Shown here piece after piece: positions 13,200 to 23,743 of a stretch of 64,000 nt of DNA. The position numbers and the translations under genes are program-made. The stretch is taken from assembly GCA_027886175.1 (NCBI GenBank), contig JAJNNQ010000024.1, forward strand, positions 27,135,001 through 27,199,000, in the 5' to 3' direction. The DNA is from Phylloscopus collybita. Lineage: Eukaryota; Chordata; Aves; Passeriformes; Phylloscopidae. Positions within the stretch are counted from its first letter, which is position 1. The number at the start of each line of letters is the position of its first letter. Under the pieces are notes generated by a model that worked only from the letters and a program-made list of their open reading frames with translations, was not told the origin of the DNA and searched no databases.

Positions 13200-13480
13200 A
13201 CGGCCAAAGAGAACTTAATTTAATTGGTGGGAAGATAAAATAGGACTGCATTTACAAACAGGTTATCTTTCTACTGTCAACTCATCTCCCCTGCTCTGTC
13301 AATTGGTTGAATTTAATTGTTCCAGGCCTCCCAGTTTTATTAAGCGCTTCCTCTACTCTCATTCCTGATTACCCCGCTTCTGCATAATATATTCCATTTG
13401 CAGGTTACTGCAGAACTGTAGGAAACCCTTGAAGGAGTGCATGATTAAAAAATAAAGGACATCCTAAGCCCAAAGCCAAA
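13200..13480. other. Candidate conserved non-coding element (AT-rich, homeodomain-type cores)
   Basis: The block contains TTAATTTAATTGG (about 13214), CAATTGGTTGAATTTAATTG (about 13301) and TATTAAGCGCTTCC (about 13338), together with intact CpGs in an AT-rich setting. Dense ATTA/TAAT cores with retained CpG are typical of vertebrate developmental enhancers. This is inference from composition: conservation was not tested, and AT-rich neutral DNA can look similar. Confidence 0.35.
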
Positions 13481-13827
13481 CACTTGCATGTACTATACTA
13501 ATATATTGCTTAGAAGGTATAGCAGACTCCATCTGCAGCCATCATGTCTCGAGACCGGTGATTCTCCAAGAGCTGCATACAATTTTAAATGTTTGAGGGG
13601 AGAGGGGACCTAAGGCTGCCTACTACTGAACATGGCTTATAGCTAGTTGAGATGGACCACAGTTGTCCATTCTGGCCCCGACTCAGTGATGCTGTGGACA
13701 GAAACGTGTGGGCAAGACATAAGCTGTTGATTTTTCAGCAAAATATCCCCAAACCTCTCTGGCATGACTAGATGACAGCAATGCCAAAAACTCTTGTTAT
13801 TCACAATTCCCTTGGGTATTTGATATT
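13481..13827. other. Non-coding sequence, nothing recognised
   Basis: About 350 bases with no coding content or repeat signature that I can identify. They end at the 5' terminus of the next LTR. Confidence 0.65.
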
Positions 13828-14900
13828 GCATTGGTTTTGCCTGGCCTGGTTTTGGTAGCTGGAGGGGCTGCAGGGGTGACTTCTGTGAGAAGCTGCTGGA
13901 AGCTTCTTCCACAACCAGCAAAGCCAGTCCCTGGTGGCTCCAAAGATGGGCATGCCACTGGCCAGGGCTGGGCCAACCAGAAATGGTGATAATGCCTTGT
14001 GATAACAGATTTAAGAAGAAAGGAAACCAAAAAGTTGTAATTGCAGTCAGAGAAGAGTGAGAACATGTGAGAAGAACAATTCTGTGGAGACCAAGGTCAG
14101 CGGAGGAGGGGCAGGAGGTGCTCCAGGCACTGGGGCTGGCATCCCCCTGCAGAGCCAGGTGCAGACCATGGTGAGGCAGCTGTGTCCCTGCAGCCCATGG
14201 AGGTCCACGGGGATGCAGAGATCCACCTGCAGCCCATGGAGAAAACCCAAACCAGAGTGGGTGGATGCCTGGAGGAGGCTGTGACCCCAGGGAGACCCCT
14301 GGAGAGAGGGGCCCTGCTCACAGGCTGCAGCAGCCTGTCCTTGAAAGACTGCACCCCGTGGAGGAGTGGCCCACGCTGCAGCAATTTTGGGAGGATGGCT
14401 GCCTGTGGGATGGACTCACATTGCAGCAAGTCACAGAGATCTGCTGCTCGTGAGATGAGGCTACATGGGAGAACTGCCTTCCATGGGAGAGACCTCACAG
14501 TGCAGCAGGGGAAGGACTCTTCTCCCTGAGCAGCAGGAGAAGCCATGGGGATGAACTGACCACAGCCCCCGTTCCCCATCTCCTTGTGCCACTGGGGGAG
14601 GAGGCAGAGCAGGGAAGGGAGGGAGGGGTGGGGCCAAGCTGCTTTTAAGGGCTTATTTTACTTCTCATCATCCTGCTCTGATTCCATGAGTAATAAATTC
14701 ACTTCATATCTCTAAGTTGAGCCTGTTTTGTCCATGATGGTACTTAATGAGAGATCTCTCCTGGTCCTTATCTCATGAACCCTTTGTTAAATTTTGTTTT
14801 AACCCTTTGGTGTATTTTCTCTCCCTTGCCCAGCTGCAGAGAGGAGTAAGCGAGCAGCTTTTGTGGGTGCCTGGCATCCAGCCAGCATCAACCCAGGACA
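13828..14900 (+). mobile_element. Long solo LTR (about 1.07 kb) of a passerine endogenous retrovirus
   Basis: The order of motifs matches a long LTR family abundant in songbirds. There is a 5' end with TTGCCTGGCCTGGTTTTGGT, GGCTGCAGGGGTGACTTCTG, and a weak TATA-like GATTTAAGAAG near 14008. A central GC-rich zone repeats CTGCAGCCCATGGAG. A polyadenylation signal AATAAA lies at 14692-14697, and GGCATCCAGCCAGCATCAAC runs into the terminal AGGACA ending at 14900. No internal retroviral genes flank it, so it is a solo LTR left by recombination. Substitutions relative to the remembered family pattern suggest it is not recent. Open frames of 115-160 codons inside it (for example 14097-14579 minus) come from the repeated GC-rich zone and are not genes. 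Confidence 0.82.
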
Positions 14901-15040
14901 GCTACAACCTGCCCAGTGGATTGAATTCTGTCCACTCCCTGCAGCAGAGCGTGGCCGAGCAGAGCTGAGCACATGCAGTTTCACGGGCAGGTTTTGCAGC
15001 CTGGCCCAACCTCTGTGTTGCAGCAGCCACAGGACAGCAG
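14901..15040. other. Flank of the LTR, nothing recognised
   Basis: Short unique flank between the LTR terminus and the nested inverted repeat. No target-site duplication is obvious across the LTR. Confidence 0.5.
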
Positions 15041-15157
15041 TATGTGAGCTGGCAAGTGCATGTCTAATTCAGGTACAGCTGTAGCAGCTACAGCCATATC
15101 TCGATTAAAATTAGATTAGCCTACCCTACATTAGATAGGCTTCAGCCAGCTCACATA
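15041..15157. repeat. Nested inverted repeat (13-bp arms around a 17-bp palindrome)
   Basis: TATGTGAGCTGGC (15041-15053) is matched exactly by its reverse complement GCCAGCTCACATA (15145-15157). Between them lies GCTGTAGC-A-GCTACAGC (15078-15094), a perfect palindrome around a single A. The whole could fold as a cruciform with an inner hairpin. I do not know a mobile element with this layout. A chance origin is possible for each part, but less so for both nested. Confidence 0.75.
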
Positions 15158-16285
15158 TGCTTCAGATAGCTATTTCCCCAGTCCTTCTTTAAGCCAGCAC
15201 CACCACCATTATCAGGTTTGTCAGCACTTCTCAAAGATTTTTCTACATTATTAATGACTGTACTCACACTGTCCAAGGAAAGATGCAGCCTGAGCTGGCA
15301 AATGATTACTTCAAGTTTTCAGAGGAAATATAATAACTCATCACAGGACTTTCTAAGGCCTGGATGGGCTCATACAGACTAGTAAGGGAAACTAATTCTT
15401 GGAGCTGTATTCTAAATGAACTACAGTCACAGTATAAGACAGAATAGCAGCACTCTGGGACTTTTTATCTGCTCTCTTTTCTGTATTTGCACTTAAAAAT
15501 AATCATATTAGTCTGCTCTTCAAATCTTCTTTGGGCACTGGAATACATCCACAATCATATAAGCAATTACAACTTAGGCTGAGTCTAAACATTAGGGGCT
15601 GATTTCACCGCTCTGTGCTCCTGATCAGTACAATCCTCATACTCAAAGCTTGAAGCTCAAGCAGTTTTCCTGCTCCTTCTCTTCTTCTGTTGTTCCTTTG
15701 CTACCACAAAGACAACAGATGTTTACAAACAGGGTCTTACCTCACAGCCAGTAGTGGAGGCAATGGTGGGACTGGTGACTGAGAGACATGAAAGCTGAAA
15801 AAATCCTGTGTGTTGGTGAATGTCAAATGTGATAGATAGAGCTTGAACTAGTCAAAGCAATTCTCCAGAGTTCAGCAGTACTCTGCTTATGAGCATGCAA
15901 TATCTTGATCTCTGTCTCTCAAACCGAAATGAAGATGTATGTTCTATGCCTCTCTGATCCACTTGACTCACCTTACCTGGGACTATCTACCACAAGAAAT
16001 GCACCTAGAATCTGTCATGACAGTTAAATTCTTCTTTGTCTTCCTTTCATCTGTTTCCTTCTCTTCCTAATTCAAATCATTCCTAAATGGGATTAGAGGA
16101 GCCTTGCCTAGATTCCCCTGGTGATTCAGCCATGTTGTAAGCATAATGCAGAGACCAGTGAGTCAGCAGGAAATGAGAAAGAACAATTCACTTACCATCC
16201 CTGTCCCCTAATCCTTCTTTGCCTGCGAAGAAGCTACAGCTCTCTGAAGAAATCTATTAAATGGCAAAGTTGTTCTTTCCATTGT
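15158..16285. other. Non-coding sequence, nothing recognised
   Basis: Unique-looking AT-rich sequence without coding content, LINE or LTR signature. Confidence 0.6.
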
Positions 16286-16369
16286 CAAAAAAACAAAAAA
16301 ACCAAAAAAACCAAAAAACAACAACAACAAAAAACCAACAAAAAACAAACAAACAAACAAAAACAAACA
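16286..16369. repeat. A/C-only low-complexity tract
   Basis: A run built from AAAAAAACC, ACA and AAAC units with essentially no G or T on the plus strand. Open frames across it (16121-16417 plus, 16285-16515 minus) are artefacts of the tract. Confidence 0.9.
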
Positions 16370-16614
16370 CTCCAGCTCAGAGTTAAACAGGGGGTAAAGG
16401 AGGAATCACAGAAGTAAATACATCCCTCCAAACCACAGATGCTTTTATCATACAACTTCACCTTTGTTGTAATAAAGTGGTAATGTAGAACTAAGAGAGA
16501 AATATTTGTTGCCATCCTAGAGAAGTAAAAGACTTTGGAACGTCACGGTACGGAGGTACAGAACCCAATCCTCTCTCACTGCGTACACCATGATAGATAA
16601 ACACTTTTTTCTCC

Positions 16615-16664
16615 TGACACCCTAAACACAGATGGCACCCTAAAATGACACCCTAAACACAGAT
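16615..16664 (+). repeat. 19-bp perfect direct repeat, 31-bp period
   Basis: TGACACCCTAAACACAGAT occurs at 16615-16633 and again at 16646-16664. The 12-base spacer itself contains GCACCCTAAA, a partial third copy. This is a small local tandem duplication. Confidence 0.9.
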
Positions 16665-16884
16665 ACAGCATTTGCCTCTACAGCAGCAAGAGGAGTCAGT
16701 CATAATGGGGTAGGGGCAGAGAGAAAGAGGAAGAAGTCTCAAGCACAGGCTTAAGCTGTGGGAGTGCTCACCCATCCCTGATGGGGGGCATAGACACTGT
16801 TCATGCCTCCCTCTACCTCTGTGATTGTATGCTTCACCCATACCAGTTGTCTAGGCTGCTCTAGAGCCTGGTTCTGCTGGTCAT

Positions 16885-17610
16885 TCTCCTCCAGTTTTCT
16901 GCCCATTTTTATTCATGGCCAGCTTATACCCATTTGCTCTTGTGCCAACATTGTCCTTTAGCTTAAACAGCTCTTCTTCCTCCTTGACGTTTATCCTCTT
17001 AAGGTGTTTATAGAGAATAATCGTATCACTCCTCAGCCTTTGTTTTGTTAGACAAGTAGAACACTTTGTAGTCTCCTCACATATGACAGGTTCTCCATTC
17101 TCCTGGATGGCCCCACAGCCTTCTTCAGCAGCCTTCTTGTTCTGCTCCTGCTGCAGCTCAGCCAGACACGTGACTGACTGGTGCTCAAGATGATGCTCCA
17201 GATAATGCCTCAGCAAAGCCTCAAACAATGATATTAAAAATTCCCTGTCTGCCTCAGAAATACTCATCCTAAGATTGCATTTGCTTGTTTCTCACCTGCA
17301 TCCCAGAGGTGGCTCACAGTTGTACTAGCTGATCACAGGATGAATAACATCTTGGTCTTTTCTCCCTACTGTCATTTGCAATTTATGGAATTTATGAATT
17401 TATTTATTCTGGCGCATAGAAGAAATTCTCATGTTAATCCCAAGAATGTAACCTTTTACTTTGCACTATACAGGATTTCATCCTGTTTCTATTACCTTCA
17501 AGGTCTCCCAATGCTTTCTTCAGAGTCTCACTTTTTTCTTGAGGGTGTCTCAGTTTTCTTTCATCAGCTAATTACATTAGTACACTCCTTTCTTGCAAGT
17601 TTATTCCTAA
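16885..17610 (-). mobile_element. Old CR1 LINE fragment (about 0.7 kb, 3' half)
   Basis: Read on the minus strand, the sequence follows the old amniote CR1 pattern. The clearest part encodes KQRLRSDTIILYKHLKR, then EEEELFKLKDNVGTRANGYK, then LAMNK, which is a conserved CR1 C-terminal stretch. Upstream on the minus strand (17290-17610) there is further CR1-like sequence, for example the antisense of CACTATACAGGATTTCATCC near 17463. A 128-codon frame with an ATG (17267 to 16881) survives, but it begins mid-element and is a LINE remnant, not a host gene. The very 3' end of CR1 is missing. Divergence from the remembered consensus is high, so the insertion is old, probably pre-avian. Confidence 0.8.
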
Positions 17611-17698
17611 CCCCTGTCTTCTCCAGATTTAGGCAGTTATTTCCCATGAAGGGTATCACTTTCCTAAAGCCCAAAATAAATTTGATTTGACACTGGTT

Positions 17699-17788
17699 TG
17701 TGGTTTTGGGGGGTTTTGGTATTTTTTTGTTTTGTTTTGTTTGGTTGGTTGGTTGGTTTGTTGGTTTGTTGGTTTGTTGGTTGGTTTT
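17699..17788. repeat. G/T-rich low-complexity tract (TTGG/TTTG units)
   Basis: Imperfect TTGG, TTTG and GGTTTGTT units on the plus strand, just outside the 5' edge of the CR1 fragment. Open frames crossing it on both strands are artefacts. Confidence 0.88.
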
Positions 17789-19632
17789 AATCTCCAGAAA
17801 ACTGGTTCTCCTCCTCAAGGAAAGTATCTGGTTAGTTTGTAATGGTTCTATTTTGACAAACCTGGACTGCTTTCAGCCTGCTTAGCTCCCTCTCTGTAGT
17901 TATTTTTACCTTCAAAACTTTATTTTGTTGTTTTTTAGAATGGGTCTACACAGATAGAGACATCTGCACATTGCTAAGCAGGAGAACAATTAAAAAAACC
18001 CCACCAAATAACTGAAAACAAACCAAAAAATGGTTTCAAGATTGATCAGGGTGTTATTCTCTTTGTTTGTTTGTTTGTTTTAATCTCTTCCTTTTATGGC
18101 TATTTTTTCACCTCTCCTCTCAAATCCCAGAAATTCTTATTGTCATTCAAGTCAGATGGGTAACTGGTCCCATTTGTCTCTAAATTACACTACACATTGT
18201 TAGCCTGACGCTGCTGCTGCACCTCAGGAGTTTCACAAAGGGACCCTCCAGCAAACAGACCTTGCTCATCAAGAGGGCTGCTGGAGAGGGCCAGGCTTGA
18301 GTGGTGGACATTGATGGTTCAGAACAGGAGAAGGGGGCTGGTTTATCTGCACATAGCAGGTATTTCCATCTCCTTTGAAACAGTGGGAACCCACACGCTT
18401 TGTCTGAGCCAGGAGCGTTTTCGCACAAATAATGACTTGCATTAATAATGTTGTCGGCCCCCAAGTGCTGGTGGCCCCTTTCCAGGTGCTAGTGGCTGGA
18501 TTCAAAAGGGCTGGTTCACATAAGGCTTGGAAAACTAAAATAAAAATCAAGAGGCTTATCAGAAGCTTAACCAACCCTTTTCAGCAGCCTCATTAAGTTG
18601 GCCAAAGGAAAATGTTTAAAATCCTAGCCACCAGTGGAGATATGTAAAATCAGCTGGACAACACAGGGGTGAACAAGCTCCAAACACCAAATGTATGTAG
18701 CCTGGGAGGGAGCAACAGGATGAAACAGCTTAGCCCTAAAACTACTGCTCCCATGCATGAGCTAATTAAACAAACCCTCCTTTCCAGATCTGCATCACTC
18801 AGTGGTGAACACTCACCATTGTGAGGCCATGCTCTCCTGGGCAATGAGGACTTTGAGGTGCACCCTCTGTGTACACTCTAGACGTTTGTCCTACCAGCAC
18901 AACCTCTGTCTTCACTGCCATCCCAAAGATCCCACGGGATTCCACACCAGAGATGGTGACTGACGAAAAATGATCCTGCTCACCTGCAAGCAGCACCTAC
19001 TTCTGTTTAATGTATTCTGATTTCTTTGGAGTATGTGATCATACTGCCTGTCTGTAAGTCTTCTAACAGTCATTGAGTCAGTTTGCCAGTTTCTACCCAG
19101 TTTGACAGAGGCGCACAAGTCTGAAACATATTATTAAGCTCTGAACTGTTTTGTGGAAAAAGCCAGACAGGTAGAAGTTTAGTTTCACAGACCTTTCAGG
19201 TCTCATCCATCCCAGAAGAAGTAGATGATTTACATATTTAGATGAGAAAATAAAACAAAATTCAAGTGATGGCAATAAAAATTTTTGGGCAAGTGTGAGC
19301 CTCTGAATGAACCCCAAGTCATTACTTCTCCCCTTTTATGCTCATCTAGAGGTATAGTTCTATGTTGGATGCTAGAGGACAGGATAGATAGGAACTACAT
19401 GACAGCCATTAAATTTTCTTTCACGAACTCTCATACAAAAGGTGCATTGGTTTATCCCAGATTTTGCTGTTGAGACACTGGATGGGAAAGTGCCAAAGAT
19501 GTTGCCTCAAGTTTGGTCTCCAGACTACAACCTTCACGACATAGAATTCTCTCTTGATCTGAAATAAAGCCTTCTTTTAGCTTCCAGCTTCACTTTCTGT
19601 CCTCTGAACAGCCAGGAGGTGCTTGAGAGATA
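17789..19632. other. Non-coding sequence; short (GTTT)n at 18062-18081
   Basis: No gene supported. A minus-strand frame at 18574-18269 has a hydrophobic start resembling a signal peptide, but it begins with TTG, not ATG, and I recognise no family. The T-rich stretch ending in AG just upstream of the coding-like part resembles a splice acceptor, but nothing else supports an exon. A (GTTT)5 run sits near 18062. Confidence 0.5.
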
Positions 19633-19776
19633 GGAAGGAAGGAAGGAAGGAAGGAAGGAAGGAAGGAAGGAAGGAAGGAAGGAAGGAAGGAAGGAAGGAA
19701 GGAAGGAAGGAAGGAAGGAAGGAAGGAAGGAAGGAAGGAAGGAAGGAAGGAAGGAAGGAAGGAAGGAAGGAAGGAA
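19633..19776 (+). repeat. (GGAA)36 pure microsatellite
   Basis: 144 bases of uninterrupted GGAA. GGAA is the core of ETS-family binding sites, and long GGAA arrays can act as binding platforms. The length makes it highly mutable and prone to assembly error. Confidence 0.97.
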
Positions 19777-19802
19777 GGGAAAGGAAAAGGGAGAAAAAGG
19801 GA

Positions 19803-19922
19803 GGGAAGGGAAGGGAAGGGAAGGGAAGGGAAGGGAAGGGAAGGGAAGGGAAGGGAAGGGAAGGGAAGGGAAGGGAAGGGAAGGGAAGGGAAGGGAAGGG
19901 AAGGGAAGGGAAGGGAAGGGAA
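19803..19922 (+). repeat. (GGGAA)24 pure microsatellite, G-quadruplex-capable
   Basis: 120 bases of uninterrupted GGGAA following a short purine transition (19777-19802). Every four units satisfy the G3-loop pattern with 2-base loops, so several G-quadruplexes could form in series. With the preceding GGAA array it makes a homopurine strand of about 290 bases. The long PSLPF-type minus-strand frame across it is an artefact. Confidence 0.97.
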
Positions 19923-22580
19923 GGATCCCTGTCCCTGTACTGTGAGTTATCTGGTTAACTCCGAGAATCAAATGAAAACCATGAGTCTTGATTTACCTAA
20001 ACAGCACCCTGTGTTCTTCTAGCTCTTTTCAACTTCATACAAACATCTTGCTACTCCTACCTGCCCTTTTTTGTCAATATCCAAGTATTGACAAAAATCA
20101 CATTTAACTTCAAGAGCTAGTTAACATCTTGGTAAAAGGAAGCGTTTCCTTAAAGGATTGGCTTCCATATCCTGCAATGCTTACAGGAAATATCCTTGAG
20201 GTTTTTCTCTACTGAAACAGCACAATACGTTCCAGAGCAGCTCTGACATTTCTAAATATTTGTTCACACTAGAATATAAATTGCTTTAATGCTGGAAAAA
20301 AACCACCACAACAGTCCCTTAAGGCACACTCACTTCTATTTGCATACAAGTAATAGTCCAGTTTGACTAAGCAACATAGCTTTCCAGCACTTTTACGTTA
20401 GTGTGACCGCATCCACACTAAGGGTGGCTGATAAAACAACATAAAATCACTTTCCTAAATGAACAATTAAAAATGGACACAAAATTTGCATAGAGATAGC
20501 AAGCTAGGGAGAGATGAAACCCTCGTCCCCTTTGGCTTATCTTTGTACAGCAAGAAAATGAAAATTGGTGCTAATGTTTCTACAATTCTATGGGCATGTG
20601 AAATGGTGCTACCAAAAAGACAAATATCAGTGTTTATGTTATGGCAAAAAAAGTAAGAAATAACATTGTAATTTCAGGTGTAGTGAAAAGCAAGGGAGTC
20701 TACACGAGAGCCAAGGTAGAGAGGCACTCATTAGAGGGAAGCTGGATTCTGTTTCTACCCTGACAATTTCCTTCTTTATTCAAAGTGATTGTTTCTGCCT
20801 CTCATTTGCATAAGCACTTTGCTCATTAACAGGCTGTAAGAGGAAAAATGAGATGGGGGTGGGGAGAAGGAATGGGCCACTGATAGAATAAAAAATGTTT
20901 TAAACCAGAGAAACAATAAGGTCACATCAACACCAGGCTGATAAGAGCGGAGGTCAGTGAAGGCCATGGCACCTCGTTGTCAAAATCAGTCAGAAAAAGG
21001 AGATTGAGCTGATGCTCATTCCTCACAGTTCTATTTACACAACTATCTCCCCTCTCCAGTTCTTCTCCCCTCTTCTGCTCCCTCCCACCACTTTCTCTCC
21101 ATGCTGCTGGCTCTTTTAAGCCAGAGCTGATTGGGCCAATTCTGCTCTCATCCCAGATGGTTTCCACGCACTGAGTCCTTTTTCATCTCCCCCGGCAGGA
21201 AAAGAACCAGACTTCCACATTTATTGGTATCTGTCCTTGAGGGACAAGCCCACAGCTGGTGTAGAGTGGAGCTGAGGATATACACCCCCAAATCAGCCCC
21301 TGGGGGAGACACAGAAGAGGCAGCTTGGTCTGGAGCAGCCGCTCTGCCGTGGTGTGCGTCAAGATTTGCACTGGATTTGTGACAACTGTGGCAAGCACGC
21401 CCACGGGGGAGGAAGACAACAGAAGCTTCTGCCTGATGCTGCAGGCAGGACACATGGACAGCTCACACTCTCAGCCAGTGGATATTGGCTCATGTCACTG
21501 GCTTGAGACAACATCTGGCTTCCTCGCTCTTGCTCCTTCCCACTGGCTCTCTCCTATTACAAGGACAGTTTGCTGCTAACATGGCTTCAGCCCAGGAAAT
21601 AACTCCATTTTCAGAGCTGGCCAGACTGAACAGCAAGGAAGCAGTAGAAGGAAAGGAAAGCAAAAGGACAGGAATAAAGAGAGAAATACAGAGAAGCACT
21701 ATGTAGTGCTATGCATAATGAGGCTAAAGGGAACATCACAAGACCACAGTCCTTTCTTTCATGGTCCTTTCCTTCTGATCATTACCATTCTCACCATATT
21801 TGTCAGATCATGCTCTTATGGTGCTGGAGACTGCTCCCTCCCTACATGATCGACTCCAGGAAGTCTCTGCCCTTACCAGTGGAGAATTTATCCCAGTAAA
21901 TCTATCTTGTAATTAAAGTCTGATAATTTTTGTCCTTATAAACAGGACAACAAAGAGATGGTTGCATTTGATTATACAACATCTATTACCATTTTGGAGC
22001 CTATTTTCCCTGTTGTTCATTGGCAGGAAGGAAAGGAATTAAAGGAAAAGTTTGTTAACTGTGGCACAGACAGGACTCAGTCATAATTTGTCACATAAGA
22101 GCAACTGACAGAAAATATTCGAGACAGAAACACACACTAATATATTATTTATATTAGACTAAAGGGTGGGAAATATGAGTGCCTAAAACTCCTGTGCTCT
22201 CTTTCCTCTAATGGACCTCGGGGTCCATTATTCTGCTGCTAGTGACAGGTGAAGGCTCTTGGCCAGCAGTCTTCTAGCCTGTACAGGAATGAAAAAGAAA
22301 CCCTCTCCAACCAACATTGGTGTCCACAGGAGAAGTATCTTCCAGAGACCTGCAAAAGTGTCCTATACAGAGTGAGTGACTTCCAAACTTCATGAATGGA
22401 GGCTTCTTGTCACTTTCAGAAACATACCATTTCAATGTATGAGTTTGGAAATAATTGAGGGAACATGGCCCCCATCCTCATGACTGACTCTCTCTATTAG
22501 GCTGAACACAGCAGTGACAGTTCTCACCTCAATGAACTTTACATGCTTGACCAAAGCTTAACTGGTTTAGTGATCAGTAT
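19923..22580. other. Non-coding sequence with one short inverted repeat
   Basis: Unique-looking sequence. TTAGTGTG (20398-20405) and CACACTAA (20414-20421) form a perfect 8-bp inverted repeat around an 8-base loop. Open frames of up to about 100 codons at 21.1-21.5 kb show no recognisable family. Confidence 0.6.
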
Positions 22581-22840
22581 GATCACAGAATCATTCAGTT
22601 TGCAAAAGACCTCTGATACTATAAAGTCCAACCACTAACCCAGCACTGCCTAGTCCACCACAAAAACCATGTCCCTAAGTGTCACATCTACATGACTTCT
22701 AAATACATCTCAGGATGGTGATTCTTCCACTTTCCCAGATAGCCTGTTTCAATAATGGATGAATTTCTGTGAAGAAATTTTTTCCTAATATCCAATCCAA
22801 TCTGAAGCTTATGCTGTACCATGGCTTTTGGTATAAGGAC
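22581..22840 (-). mobile_element. CR1 LINE 3' end
   Basis: The plus strand starts with GATCACAGAATCATTCAG, the reverse complement of the ATTCTGTGAT-type CR1 3' terminus. It runs through AAGTCCAACCACTAACCCAG and GAAATTTTTTCCTAATATCC, standard landmarks of the last 250 bases of avian CR1. The 5' truncation is normal for CR1. Several substitutions indicate moderate age. No coding capacity remains. Confidence 0.9.
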
Positions 22841-23705
22841 AGCTTGGTAATGGGCAGAGTTAAGCAAGCATTTGTCAGATCTCTTTGGAGACACAGTGAC
22901 CCTCTAACTTTCAGTTCTCATGGTCTTGGAACCAATGTCCACATTGCTTAATTCAGCCAAGCTCCACTGCACTCAATCAATTTATGTTACTCACAGAATA
23001 AACCCACAAACCTCCACTCTGTGCTGGAGAACCAAAGCCAGATGTTTATTGAAAAATAAGACAGAAGAGTATCATCCCACAGTAGTCAGAGAATCACTCT
23101 GTTTCTACAGGTCACATTATTATGCAAAAAATCATCTTTGCTGACATAAAACTTGATAGATCAGGACATCAGATTTAGGAGGTGATGAGCTCAACATGCT
23201 GTTCTTGGTAGGTGCAGGTGTAGCTAGTGTACCTGTGGTTTGCCTAGGCCATAGGAACTGTGCTCCTCATGTCTACACAAGAGATTTGCAGCCCTGCCCT
23301 GCAGCTTTCCAGGCACAGTCTCTTTGTTTAGTTTTGCAGGGGGTCAGCAGCACACTATGCTCACAACAGCAGCCTTTAGACAGCCCATCACCTTAGTGCT
23401 GCTGACGTTTCAGAGCTGTGTGCTTTAAAGCTAAGAAAGTATCTTTATGGGGTGTTAATAGTCCCACACAGTTAACTTCCTCAGTGACCCAGGCAAGGTG
23501 TAGCAAATGAACTGAGTTGTTTTACTAGACACCACCAACTGTGATAGAGACAGTGCCTAAATCTTCAGAAGTGTTCGATTGGAGAGAAATCTTATTTGGC
23601 ATGTAGTCAATAGCCCAGGGAAAGAATAGGACCTTGTCCAGCAACATCCCCAGAGGTATCTGGTACATGTAACAGAGGCTGGGAATAATACAAAAGAAAA
23701 CCAAT

Positions 23706-23706
<1 letters not shown>
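22841..23706. other. Non-coding sequence, nothing recognised
   Basis: No gene or repeat signature seen. Confidence 0.6.

Positions 23707-23741
<35 letters not shown>
23707..23741. repeat. Poly-A run (A35)
   Basis: Uninterrupted A35 followed by ACCACAACAAAACCC. No processed transcript is recognisable upstream. Confidence 0.93.

Positions 23742-23743
<2 letters not shown>

Noticed and set aside
14097..14579. 160-codon minus frame and overlapping plus frames
   Set aside because: They lie wholly inside the solo LTR and result from its GC-rich inner repeats.
18269..18574. Minus-strand frame starting with a hydrophobic, signal-peptide-like stretch
   Set aside because: The start codon is TTG, not ATG, no in-frame upstream ATG was found, and the rest matches no secreted family I know. 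The possible splice acceptor alone is too weak.
19534..19971. 145- and 111-codon frames with perfect amino-acid repeats
   Set aside because: They are translations of the GGAA/GGGAA microsatellites.
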